From an uncultured Clostridia bacterium (GTDB lineage: Bacteria > Bacillota > Clostridia > Oscillospirales > Oscillospiraceae): 23,005 nt of DNA. The notes beneath the pieces are model-generated. The model saw only the letters and a list, made by a program, of their open reading frames with translations, made no database searches and was not told where the DNA came from. Shown here in pieces: positions 15,000 through 22,151 of the stretch. The stretch covers positions 1 through 23,005 of the forward strand of contig CALLZZ010000163.1 in assembly GCA_937858235.1 (NCBI GenBank). Reading direction: 5' to 3'. Position 1 is the stretch's first letter, and each line of letters starts with the position of its first letter. A program made the position numbers and the translations under genes.

Positions 15000-16265
15000 C
15001 TATACACCTGCCGTCGGAGAAGTCTCAACTTCCTTTGCCAGAGCAGAATAGAGAATCTTTTCACCGTTCCTTATTACATACACATTTTCCGCATCGCCGG
15101 TATCCTCCACATAACGGCGAAGGATGACAGAGGCGTATTTCGGATCGAGCTCCATCATGTAGCAGATACGGTTCAGCTGCTCGCAGGCCATCAGTGTGGA
15201 GCCGGAGCCGCCGAAGGTATCAATAACTACAGAATTCTCCTGAGTGGAGTTCTGGATAGGATAGCCCAGAAGGTCGAGCGGCTTGCTGGTCGGGTGATCC
15301 TTATTGCGCTTTGGCTTATCGTAGTTCCAGATGGTGGTCTGCTTGCGGTCGGAATACCACGGGTGTTTGCCGTTTTGCAAAAAGCCATAGAGCACAGGTT
15401 CATGCTGCCATTGATAATCGGAGCGCCCAAGCACGAGGCTGTTCTTTACCCAGATGCACACACCGGCGAGATGGAAGCCTGCGTCGATGAATGCCTTTCT
15501 GAAAGTGAGTCCTTCCGTATCTGCATGGAAGCAGTAAGCGGCTCCACCTTTTTCGAGGTGGTCAGCCATGTTCTTAAATGCAGCCAGCAGGAACTTATAA
15601 AATTCCTCGCCTTTGAGAGAGTCGTTTTGGATCGTGAGGCCGTCCGAGGCTTTGAAAGATACGCCGTAGGGCGGATCGGTCAGGACGAGGTTTGCTTTCT
15701 TGCCGTCCATGAGCTTTTCCACATCTTTCGGCGAGGTGGCATCGCCACACATAACACGATGCCTGCCGACTGCCCAGATGTCGCCGGGCTCCACGAAGGA
15801 AGCCTTCTCAAGGGCAGCGGTGAGGTCAAAGTCATCATCGGCGATGTCCTTTTCATTCCCAGTACCGAGCAGCTTATCCAGTTCACCGGCATCAAAGCCG
15901 AGGAGAGATAGGTCAAAGGACTGATCCTGTAGGTCAGATAATTCGACCGACAGCATTTCCTCATCCCAGCCTGCATTGAGCGCCAGCTGATTGTCCGCAA
16001 GGATATACGCACGCTTTTGTGCTTCCGTCAGGTTCTCGGCAAAAACGCAGGGCACGTTTTCATATCCTTCCTCGCGGGCAGCCGTAATGCGACCGTGGCC
16101 GACGAGGATGTTATAATCTGCGTCAATGACCGCAGGACTCACAAAGCCGAACTCCCTGAGAGAAGTGCGGAGCTGTGCGATCTGTTCTTTACTATGCGTG
16201 CGGGCATTCCGGGCATAGGGCACCAGCTTATCAATAGGTACCTGTTCCAATTTTTGTGTGTTCAT
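15000..16265 (-). CDS. ParB-domain / DNA methyltransferase fusion (beta class, adenine- or N4-cytosine-type)
   Basis: This 421-residue protein joins two domains. Residues 1-100 are a ParB-like nuclease domain (KLEQVPIDKLVPYARNARTH, VGHGRITAAREEGYENVPCV). Residues 160-400 are a DNA methyltransferase. The catalytic motif DPPYGVSF (197-204) comes before a HPTSKPLDLL motif (324-333) and the AdoMet-binding FGGSGS (351-356), an order that defines the beta class. The DPPY form is usual for N6-adenine enzymes, but N4-cytosine is not excluded. It starts directly after the small terminase stop (TAAATG), with AGGAGG eight bases upstream. No restriction nuclease is adjacent, so it is probably an orphan methylase that protects phage DNA or marks packaging or regulatory sites. 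Confidence 0.93.
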   Translation of the reverse strand: MNTQKLEQVPIDKLVPYARNARTHSKEQIAQLRTSLREFGFVSPAVIDADYNILVGHGRITAAREEGYENVPCVFAENLTEAQKRAYILADNQLALNAGWDEEMLSVELSDLQDQSFDLSLLGFDAGELDKLLGTGNEKDIADDDFDLTAALEKASFVEPGDIWAVGRHRVMCGDATSPKDVEKLMDGKKANLVLTDPPYGVSFKASDGLTIQNDSLKGEEFYKFLLAAFKNMADHLEKGGAAYCFHADTEGLTFRKAFIDAGFHLAGVCIWVKNSLVLGRSDYQWQHEPVLYGFLQNGKHPWYSDRKQTTIWNYDKPKRNKDHPTSKPLDLLGYPIQNSTQENSVVIDTFGGSGSTLMACEQLNRICYMMELDPKYASVILRRYVEDTGDAENVYVIRNGEKILYSALAKEVETSPTAGV

Positions 16266-16847
16266 TTACATATTCCTCCTGCTTCGAAGCAGCTGCTCCA
16301 TGACGCTGTCCTGCGGGCTACCTTCAAAAGGCTCGGTGCAGTTTTGCTTCACAATGTCGTAAATCTCATACCAGAGCAGGTTGGCCTGCTTCTGAAAATT
16401 CATCAAAAGCTGTGTGAAAGGACTCGCGATTGCAGCGCCGGTGGTCGGGTGCTTTCCGAGCATGCCGTATTTGCTGACCGCTTCGGAGCACTGAATGTAC
16501 CGGGCAAAGGCCTCAGAATAGCTTTCGAGCAGGCGTTTGTTTACCAGCCTCTCGCAGCCGCGTTCCTTGAGCCACAGCCATGTTTCCTTATAGATTTCAT
16601 CTGCGCCGAGGGGCTTACCGTCCTTCTGCAGGGCAGAGAGGTAGTCGTCCGGACTTGGCATATCCATGCCTTCCAGTTCTACGCCGTCACCGATGTCGTC
16701 AACATCGAAGTCGGTCATGTCGTCGGTGAAGTCCGGCAGCTCCATGCGTTTTGCAGGTGCGCCTTTCATAATTTTGTCGGCGAGGGCGTCCGGCTTGGAG
16801 CCAGCTTTGACACGCCGCCCGCCGCGATAGGTTCCGTCTTTCGCCAT
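16266..16847 (-). CDS. terS: Terminase small subunit (P27-like)
   Basis: The 193-residue protein fits the P27-type small terminase: a basic N-terminus (MAKDGTYRGGRRVKAG), an acidic linker with DDMTDFDVDDIGDG, and helices with ADEIYKETWLWLKERGCERL. The C-terminal part (HPTTGAAIASPFTQLLMNFQ) is the family signature. It should bind the packaging site and present it to the large terminase. I place the start at the ATG at 16847, preceded by GGAAGTGATC. The frame is open 55 codons further upstream to 17012, but that stretch overlaps the HNH gene, is compositionally odd and lies in the probable cos region. Confidence 0.88.
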   Translation of the reverse strand: MAKDGTYRGGRRVKAGSKPDALADKIMKGAPAKRMELPDFTDDMTDFDVDDIGDGVELEGMDMPSPDDYLSALQKDGKPLGADEIYKETWLWLKERGCERLVNKRLLESYSEAFARYIQCSEAVSKYGMLGKHPTTGAAIASPFTQLLMNFQKQANLLWYEIYDIVKQNCTEPFEGSPQDSVMEQLLRSRRNM

Positions 16848-16963
16848 GTCGATCACTTCCATTTCTGTGGTGCAGGGTTTAATACCCTGTTTGAATTGCA
16901 ATTTTTGCGTAAAAGACCCCGCGCCGTTTTCCGGGGAAAAGGGTCGTAGAGATTTTGACCGCC
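16848..16963 (-). other. Noncoding stretch between HNH and terS, probable cos/packaging region
   Basis: These 116 bases hold no plausible gene. The GC-rich centre (about 16915-16945) reads on the minus strand as CCCCGGAAAACGGCGCGGGG, with CCCCG and CGGGG facing each other, flanked by GACC/GGTC motifs at 16915-16918, 16942-16945 and 16957-16960. Nearer terS there is a perfect hairpin, CAGGGT-ATTAA-ACCCTG (16873-16889). In phages with an HNH gene next to terS, the cohesive-end site lies in or near this interval, which is the basis for the call. The exact cut position cannot be read off. Confidence 0.5.
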
Positions 16964-17311
16964 CTACCGGTCGCCACGCTCGCGGTGAATCTTCTCGTGA
17001 CATGAACGACAAAGGCTCATGAGGTTGGACTCGTCATTCGATCCTCCCTCAGCAAGCGGCACGATGTGGTGGACTTCCTCGACTGCGACGTAGCGTCCTT
17101 CCTTTAAGCACTGCTCGCAAAGCGGATGCTTGTGGACATACCTGTCACGGATTCGTTTCCATGCTCTGCCGTAGCGTTTGCCGGGAGAGTAGCCGCGCTG
17201 GAACTTTTCGTAGTGCTGTTCCATGACCTTGGCGTGCTCCTCACAGTAAACACCGTCTGTAAGGTGTGGGCAGCCGGGATAGCGGCACGGTCGTTGTGGT
17301 TTTCTTGGCAT
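16964..17311 (-). CDS. HNH endonuclease (packaging-associated)
   Basis: The 115-residue protein is a typical phage HNH protein encoded before terS. An N-terminal CCCH-type zinc site (C9, C14, C23, H26) precedes YSPGKRYGRAWKRIRDRYVH. The HNH core has C65 and C68 with C101 and C104 as zinc ligands, and EVHHIVPLAEGGSNDESN gives catalytic H82 and N96, with H105 completing the motif. Such proteins are known in HK97-like phages to work with the terminase in cutting cos DNA. It is the first gene after the putative late promoter, and GGAGG lies eight bases before its ATG. Confidence 0.92.
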   Translation of the reverse strand: MPRKPQRPCRYPGCPHLTDGVYCEEHAKVMEQHYEKFQRGYSPGKRYGRAWKRIRDRYVHKHPLCEQCLKEGRYVAVEEVHHIVPLAEGGSNDESNLMSLCRSCHEKIHRERGDR

Positions 17312-17318
17312 AAGCCGT

Positions 17319-17334
17319 GCCTCCTTTCAGGGCA
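17319..17334 (-). repeat. 16-bp leader repeat before the HNH gene (copy 2)
   Basis: On the minus strand this is TGCCCTGAAAGGAGGC, identical to 12905-12920 before terL, and it holds the HNH gene's ribosome binding site. Confidence 0.6.
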
Positions 17335-17340
17335 TAAAGA

Positions 17341-17388
17341 AAGCCCTGCAGTGTGTTCCCGCAAGGCTTGTGTGCTGCGCGTGCAGCA
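17341..17388 (-). other. Two hairpins in the leader of the late transcript
   Basis: Between the putative start of transcription near 17402 and the HNH gene there are two stems. TGCTGC-ACGC-GCAGCA (17373-17388) is perfect, 6 bp with a 4-base loop. AAGCCUUGC with GCAGGGCUU (17361-17369 and 17341-17349) is 9 bp with one G-U pair and an 11-base loop. No long T run follows, so they are better read as mRNA leader structure than as terminators. Confidence 0.5.
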
Positions 17389-17401
17389 GTTCTTTATTCT
17401 T

Positions 17402-17459
17402 TTCGCTGATTATATACTATCATAAAGGGCGGGTGGACATCTTTGGACAAAGCAGGACA
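17402..17459 (-). promoter_or_regulatory. Putative activator-dependent late promoter with three phased TGTCC boxes
   Basis: A perfect -10 hexamer TATAAT on the minus strand occupies 17409-17414. The matching -35 position (17432-17437, TCCACC) does not resemble TTGACA. Instead TGTCC occurs three times, at 17435-17439, 17445-17449 and 17455-17459, exactly 10 bp apart, one helical turn. The middle copy sits in CTTTG-TC-CAAAG. A good -10 without a -35, plus phased boxes covering and preceding the -35 region, is the layout of a promoter that needs an activator. The gene that ends 14 bases upstream encodes a RinA-like regulator, the obvious candidate. Confidence 0.65.
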
Positions 17460-17472
17460 TTTCAGGCGCATT

Positions 17473-17901
17473 TCAAATAACAATCGGATCATCCGGAAGT
17501 GCCACATGCAGAAGCGCTTTTCCATGCCAGCGCCTGATGGTGCGGGCATCTGCACAAAGCTCCATTCCAATCTGCTCCCACGTATAGTTATGGATGTAAC
17601 GGTATTTCAATACCATGCGCTCGTCGGTATCAGGAACTGCCTCAATGACCTCCCGTATCTGTTTCTTAAGGTCTGATAGCATTTCCAGCTCACCGGCGAT
17701 TTTCTTTTCCAGCGTCCACAGCTTCTCAAGCGTCCGGACAAAGGGTGCTTCCGTATTTCGGGAAGTCTGCACGCGGTCTTTATCATATTGGATAGCCGAC
17801 ACGCTTCCTGCCATCTCGCGCAGGTTTTGTGCTTCCATCGTGTCGGACTTGATTCTCTGATCAAGGCGGTAGGCCTGATGGAGATATTCTTTTACTGTCA
17901 T
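17473..17901 (-). CDS. DUF1492/RinA-like late transcription regulator
   Basis: The 142-residue protein has an N-terminal helical part (residues 1-95, YLHQAYRLDQRIKSDTMEAQ). The C-terminal helix-turn-helix resembles sigma-70 region 4 (RMVLKYRYIHNYTWEQIGME, then ADARTIRRWHGKAL, residues 96-130). This is the layout of the DUF1492, ArpU and RinA group, whose best-studied members switch on the packaging and structural operon of Gram-positive phages. It starts in an ATGA overlap with the previous gene and ends just before the putative late promoter with its three boxes, exactly where such activators act. The role here is inferred from that family and from position. Confidence 0.85.
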   Translation of the reverse strand: MTVKEYLHQAYRLDQRIKSDTMEAQNLREMAGSVSAIQYDKDRVQTSRNTEAPFVRTLEKLWTLEKKIAGELEMLSDLKKQIREVIEAVPDTDERMVLKYRYIHNYTWEQIGMELCADARTIRRWHGKALLHVALPDDPIVI

Positions 17902-18125
17902 AAGGACTTCGCCTCCTCTCGTAGTTTATTTATGAGGTACTCGCCGTCTACACTCGTTAAGGCCTTGTACCAGCCGGAGTGGAAGAACCGTTCACATTCC
18001 ATTGCCTCCGACATGGCAGCTTGATTACCGGGCTTCTTTTTTAGGCGCTTCAGGGCATCCCGGTAATCCTTTACGGTCTGCAGCACGATAGCGTTGGCGA
18101 GATTTTCATAAGGATCGGTCATCAT
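17898..18125 (-). CDS. Hypothetical phage protein, 75 residues
   Basis: This small charged helical protein (DPYENLANAIVLQTVKDYRD, then ALKRLKKKPGNQAAM, and SEAMECERFFHSGWYKALTS) has a pattern I associate with the small gene between the SNF2 helicase and the RinA-like regulator in Clostridia phages. The ECERFFHSGWYKALT segment is the most distinctive. Its function is not known. Its ATG at 18125 overlaps the helicase stop as ATGA, and its own stop overlaps the next start in the same way, so it is translationally coupled on both sides. A second ATG at 18122 could also be used. Confidence 0.8.
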   Translation of the reverse strand: MMTDPYENLANAIVLQTVKDYRDALKRLKKKPGNQAAMSEAMECERFFHSGWYKALTSVDGEYLINKLREEAKSL

Positions 18126-19474
18126 ACCACCTCAAGATCGGCCTTGACCGCGTCAATCAGGGCGGTCTGTGTCATTTCCTTTTTGGATAGCGCCTTTACG
18201 ATCCTTTCATCAATGGTGCCCTTGGTAATAATGTGCTGGATCACCACGGTGCCGGATTCTTGACCTTGCCGCCAGAGACGGGCGTTTGTCTGCTGATACA
18301 ATTCCAGAGACCATGTAAGACCGAACCACACAAGGGTGGAGCCTCCGGCCTGAAGGTTCAAACCGTGACCGGCAGAAGCCGGATGGATGACTGCTACAGG
18401 AATCTTTCCCGCATTCCAGTCAGCAATATCGCGGCTGGTCTTGATCTCTCGGACATTGAAGCGGTTTTTGATGCGGCTAAGGTCATGTCGAAACCAGTAG
18501 GCCACAAGAAGCGGTTTTTCATTGGCGGCCTCGATGATATCCTCCAAAGCGTCCAGCTTTCTGTCGTGGAACTCGATGACCTCGCTGGTGTCGGCATAAA
18601 TGGCACCGTTTGCAAGCTGGGAGAGCTTACCCGTAAGCGATGCGGCATTGGCAGCAGTCACTTCACCATCGGGGAGCTCCAATATGAGCTCCTGTTTCAA
18701 ATCTTCATAGCGACTGCGCTCAGAGTCGGAAAACTGAACTTCATATTCTGTTGAAACCAGCTCCGGCATCTTCAGGTGGTCAGTAGATTTCATGGAAATC
18801 GTAATATCCGAGATCCTCCTATAGATGGCATCCTCTGCATAGGGCAGCGGCTTATAGGAATAGATGATCTCGCCGTTTCTCTTGTCCGGCATGAAGTAAT
18901 TTGTCCGGTACTGGGTGATAAAGCGTCCAAGGCGCTCGCCCATATCCAGCACCTTAAATTCTGCCCATAGATCCATGAGACCGTTGGAGGAAGGTGTTCC
19001 AGTGAGCCCGATAATGCGATGGAGCTTAGGTCTAACCTTCATCAAGGACTTGAAACGCTTGGATTTGTGATTTTTGAAGGACGACAGCTCATCGATAATC
19101 ACCATATCGAAGTCAAAGGGAAAACCGGACTCGTCAATGAGCCATTGCAGGTTCTCACGATTGATGATCGTGATGTCTGCTCCCTGCATGAGGGCGGCTT
19201 TTCGTTCCTTCGGTGTCCCGACTGCGACCGCATAGGTCAGACCTCTTAGGTGCTCCCATTTCTGGATTTCAGCTGGCCACGTATCGCGGGCGACTCTTAG
19301 GGGAGCCACCACTAAAACGCGATGCACCTCGAAGCTGTCAAACAACAGATCATACACTGCCGTCAGGCTGATGATCGTCTTGCCAAGTCCCATATCTAAC
19401 AGGACTGCGGCCACAGGGTGCTTTTCGATATAGCGGATAGCATAGTCCTGATAATCATGTGGATTGAAGTTCAT
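18122..19474 (-). CDS. SNF2-family DEAD/DEAH-type helicase
   Basis: This is a 450-residue SNF2-type ATPase. Residues 5-10 (PHDYQD) give a Q-like motif, DMGLGKTIIS (27-36) is Walker A, and IIDELSSFKN (126-135) is the DExH-type motif II. LTGTPSSN (157-164) is motif III. The second lobe ends with WFGLTWSLELYQQTNARLWRQGQ (motif V/VI, about 383-405), with the arginines expected for ATP hydrolysis. Such short helicases are common in phage replication modules and usually follow a VRR-NUC gene. It starts 20 bases inside the nuclease gene, with GGAGG eight bases upstream. A role in phage replication or recombination is inferred. Confidence 0.93.
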   Translation of the reverse strand: MNFNPHDYQDYAIRYIEKHPVAAVLLDMGLGKTIISLTAVYDLLFDSFEVHRVLVVAPLRVARDTWPAEIQKWEHLRGLTYAVAVGTPKERKAALMQGADITIINRENLQWLIDESGFPFDFDMVIIDELSSFKNHKSKRFKSLMKVRPKLHRIIGLTGTPSSNGLMDLWAEFKVLDMGERLGRFITQYRTNYFMPDKRNGEIIYSYKPLPYAEDAIYRRISDITISMKSTDHLKMPELVSTEYEVQFSDSERSRYEDLKQELILELPDGEVTAANAASLTGKLSQLANGAIYADTSEVIEFHDRKLDALEDIIEAANEKPLLVAYWFRHDLSRIKNRFNVREIKTSRDIADWNAGKIPVAVIHPASAGHGLNLQAGGSTLVWFGLTWSLELYQQTNARLWRQGQESGTVVIQHIITKGTIDERIVKALSKKEMTQTALIDAVKADLEVV

Positions 19475-19736
19475 CGATCATCCCTCCAATCTGCTCCGGA
19501 TCGTCAATGACATATACCCGGTAGCCAAGTTCCCGCAGCAGCCTGTGGCGTGAGAGCTGGAGCGGGCGTGGCTTTTTGCCGGGTGCCTTCAGCTCTGCGA
19601 AACCGATATGGCCGTCAGGGAGTAAGATTAGGCGGTCGGGCATTCCTGCGAAAGAGGGACACACCAGCTTAAGCGCAATGCCTCCGTTCTTTTTCACCGC
19701 CGTAGTTAACTTGTTTTCTATCTGTTTTTCTATCAT
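19455..19736 (-). CDS. VRR-NUC domain nuclease
   Basis: The 93-residue protein is essentially one VRR-NUC domain of the PD-(D/E)xK nuclease fold. It has an N-terminal helix with KNGGIALKLVCP, then GMPDRLILLPDGHIGFAELK, in which D34, E48 and K50 form the catalytic core, and a conserved Q60 in PRPLQLSRHRLL. Family members cut branched DNA, as FAN1 does. Standing immediately upstream of the SNF2 helicase and overlapping it by 20 bases, it is probably part of a nuclease-helicase pair for recombination or replication fork processing. AGGAGG-type spacing (GGAGG then 6 bases) sets the start. Confidence 0.9.
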   Translation of the reverse strand: MIEKQIENKLTTAVKKNGGIALKLVCPSFAGMPDRLILLPDGHIGFAELKAPGKKPRPLQLSRHRLLRELGYRVYVIDDPEQIGGMIDELQST

Positions 19737-19773
19737 TGCAAACCTCCGTCAGGCGTTAATTTCAGGGGATGTG

Positions 19774-19864
19774 CAAGGTGTATCAATGGTATTTACCAAA
19801 CTTTTTCTTAGAGCTATTTTTTAAGGCCTAAGAGAGTTTTTATATAAGACCTTGATACACCTTG
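19774..19864 (-). repeat. 13-bp inverted repeat flanking an AT-rich spacer
   Basis: CAAGGTGTATCAA at 19774-19786 and its exact reverse complement TTGATACACCTTG at 19852-19864 face each other across 65 bases. The spacer is AT-rich and contains two smaller dyads: GGTA-TT-TACC (19788-19797) and CTTAG with CTAAG. The right arm overlaps a predicted promoter. Together with the P4-type primase gene ending at 19878, this could be a paired operator or a replication origin. Confidence 0.6.
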
Positions 19865-19868
19865 TCAT
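19839..19868 (-). promoter_or_regulatory. Predicted sigma-70-type promoter for the VRR-NUC operon
   Basis: On the minus strand ATGACA (19863-19868) and TATAAA (19839-19844) are separated by 18 bases. Each differs from the consensus hexamers TTGACA and TATAAT by a single base. Transcription from here would cover VRR-NUC, the SNF2 helicase, the 75-residue gene and the RinA-like regulator. The right arm of the 13-bp inverted repeat lies in the promoter spacer, which suggests that a bound protein could block or modulate it. Confidence 0.6.
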
Positions 19869-19877
19869 AGTCCCGGA

Positions 19878-22151
19878 TTACTGCAGAAAATCTTCCTCTG
19901 CGCCGTTGTCCTCATGAATCTTTAAGCCCTTGAAATAACGCTTCCGATTCAGTGTCAGCCGCTCAAATCCGGCCTTCTCCAGCGCAAAGTAAAAATCTGC
20001 CGTGCTGCGCACATACTCATTGCAGTCCAGCGAGTAGTTGCGGTATGCCTGATAGAGTGCCGAGGAGCTTTCCTTAAAGGAATCATCCACATCGCACTTC
20101 TCGTCCAGAAAATGTCCGAACCAGTCGTTCTGGCTGCGATATTCATCGATGGCCTTTGTAACACAGTCCGGTACCGGAATCTGGTAGTCCAGCGCAATGA
20201 CCTTTTTGGCACCTTCGATGATCCATGCCAGAATGCTTTCACCGGCATTTTCATATAGGTACTCACCGTAATTTTTGATGTCGGCCTTGCCCTCGATCTT
20301 GGCATTGAACGGAATTACGATAAGCCTGCGCCAGATACCATCATCGGAGGCGGAGACGCGAGGCAGGTGGTTCGTATACAGCACCAGCGTGTGGCAGGGC
20401 TTGAAGGAAAACGGGTCTTTATATTTTTTCTCCGCAAACACATCGTCTGTGGAGCAGAGCTGCTTGACAGTGGAGTCGTTGAGCCTTGCGCCTTCCTGCA
20501 TTTCCGCAGCAATCAGCAGGCGCTTACCCTTGACCTCAGCCATTTCCGGCTTGATGTTTCTGCGGCAGCCGACAGTCAGGGTGTCTGCGGATATGTTTCC
20601 GCTGTAGAGTCCCAACACGCGGGAGATGGCATTCCAGAAGGTGGACTTGCCGTTGCGTCCGTCACCGTATGCGATGATGAGTGCCTCCACAAAAACCTTC
20701 CCGATAGCAGCAAGGCCGCAGATCATTTGTACATAGTCGATAAGCTGTTGATCCTTCTGAAAAATCAAATCCAGATTATCCTGCCAGAGCTGCGCTCCCT
20801 TAGTGCCGGGTGACACGGACGTGATTTTCGTAATAAAGTCATCTGCAGAGTGTTCGCGGGCTCCGGCCATGCCTTTTCTTAGGTCATAGGTTGCCTCCGG
20901 TGTGCAGAGCAGGAAGCAGTCCGCGTCCAGATCCCTTGGTGAGATTTCCAGCATCGGGTGCGTCTCTTTGAGGGTTGATGTAATGTTCTTGGAGTCGCGC
21001 CTGCGAACGGCAAAGCTCTGGTAGGCCTTTGCAGCAAGGAACTCCTGATAGGCCTCCATTTGCTCATCGTTCATCAGTTGTTCGGCCTTTGATTTGGATG
21101 TGTTATCGAGGATTTCCTGCGCACCACAGTTTTTGAGCTTCTGCAAAGCCTCCATCATATTGCGATTGGCTTCTGCGAGCTGCCTGCGGGTGAGTTCATG
21201 AGCGACAGCCTGTGCGCCGGGCTCTGTTTCCTGCCAGTAGTGATCGCTGTATCGGATAAAGTGGGTGGCCGGTGAGTAGCGCAGCTCGTTTGCAAAATAC
21301 TTCGAGAGCACCTCAGCCTGTCCCACATCGGAAAAGTCCTCCGGCTTATAGCTGTTCTTGTCGTTATAAACCTCCGGAGGGACATAACCGTCCTCACGGC
21401 TGATCTTGGAGTAAAAACGCTGGGCGCTGTGCCAGATGGTATTAAGCTCGCTGTTATCCAGAGGCGGCACGCAGGTCGCAGCCTTTTCCAAAAAACTCTG
21501 GTAGGCTTTTTCCGTATCGCCGTATTTCTTTATGACGATACCGGCAAAGCGGGACATGGTAGCGTTACGGCTTCCTTCCGGGATCACGACGTCCTTTTCA
21601 TGCCCGCCGGGAAGGTCTGCATCAAACTCGTCGTCGTTCAAAAATTCCGTGAGGTTCATGCGACCGGGATAGAGCTCCACATCCGGTTCTTGTGTTCCGA
21701 AGAAGAAGCGAGCAGCATCCAGTGCCTTCGTATCGAAATACGGGAATATGGAATTGACCAGCTTCTTCATATCGCTATAGAGGGATGCATCCGTCACCCG
21801 GTCGATGGGAAAGAGCACATGGAACTTTGGCCTTGCAGGTTTGCCGTTTTTCTCGCGCTGATTAAAACGGCTGTAATGGATGGCAAGGCTTACTCCCGGA
21901 AAAGCCTCCAGCACGTCTGCCGGTGTGATCCAATCTTTCGGATCTTCTGAATGGTCGTTATCACAGTCCACGGGCAGACAGTCGGCGGAGAGAAAGTTGT
22001 CGCTGTTGCGGTAGTGATTCTTGTACTCCGCACACACATAGTCGTGACCGACTGCGACTCTTAAGCTGTCCGCGTCCATGACGACGGTCTTATGCGGGTA
22101 GGAGCAGTTTCCGGGATTGCCGATAAAATCAGCACTATACAGGGTAAACAT
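19878..22151 (-). CDS. P4-family DNA primase-helicase
   Basis: This 757-residue protein joins a primase and a helicase. The N-terminal archaeo-eukaryotic-type primase has VDCDNDH (residues 61-67), with D62 and D64 as probable metal ligands, and RPKFHVLFPI, with H111. Residues about 270-400 are a charged helical linker. The superfamily 3 (D5/P4-type) helicase has Walker A GDGRNGKST (496-504), a Walker B-like LLIAAEMQE (545-553), LYTNHLP (591-597) and the arginine-containing DGIWRRL (604-610). It should prime and unwind phage DNA. The ATG overlaps the previous stop by one base (TGATG). The size, about 750-780 residues, is normal for the phage and plasmid primase P4 family. Confidence 0.93.
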   Translation of the reverse strand: MFTLYSADFIGNPGNCSYPHKTVVMDADSLRVAVGHDYVCAEYKNHYRNSDNFLSADCLPVDCDNDHSEDPKDWITPADVLEAFPGVSLAIHYSRFNQREKNGKPARPKFHVLFPIDRVTDASLYSDMKKLVNSIFPYFDTKALDAARFFFGTQEPDVELYPGRMNLTEFLNDDEFDADLPGGHEKDVVIPEGSRNATMSRFAGIVIKKYGDTEKAYQSFLEKAATCVPPLDNSELNTIWHSAQRFYSKISREDGYVPPEVYNDKNSYKPEDFSDVGQAEVLSKYFANELRYSPATHFIRYSDHYWQETEPGAQAVAHELTRRQLAEANRNMMEALQKLKNCGAQEILDNTSKSKAEQLMNDEQMEAYQEFLAAKAYQSFAVRRRDSKNITSTLKETHPMLEISPRDLDADCFLLCTPEATYDLRKGMAGAREHSADDFITKITSVSPGTKGAQLWQDNLDLIFQKDQQLIDYVQMICGLAAIGKVFVEALIIAYGDGRNGKSTFWNAISRVLGLYSGNISADTLTVGCRRNIKPEMAEVKGKRLLIAAEMQEGARLNDSTVKQLCSTDDVFAEKKYKDPFSFKPCHTLVLYTNHLPRVSASDDGIWRRLIVIPFNAKIEGKADIKNYGEYLYENAGESILAWIIEGAKKVIALDYQIPVPDCVTKAIDEYRSQNDWFGHFLDEKCDVDDSFKESSSALYQAYRNYSLDCNEYVRSTADFYFALEKAGFERLTLNRKRYFKGLKIHEDNGAEEDFLQ

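Noticed and set aside
16017..16949. A 310-codon plus-strand open frame opposite the methylase start and the small terminase
   Set aside because: It spans two real minus-strand genes and the cos-like gap, and its product resembles no family.
16848..17012. N-terminal extension of the small terminase
   Set aside because: The frame is open but overlaps the HNH gene and the GC-rich noncoding gap. The ATG at 16847 has a proper ribosome binding site and gives a protein of normal family length.
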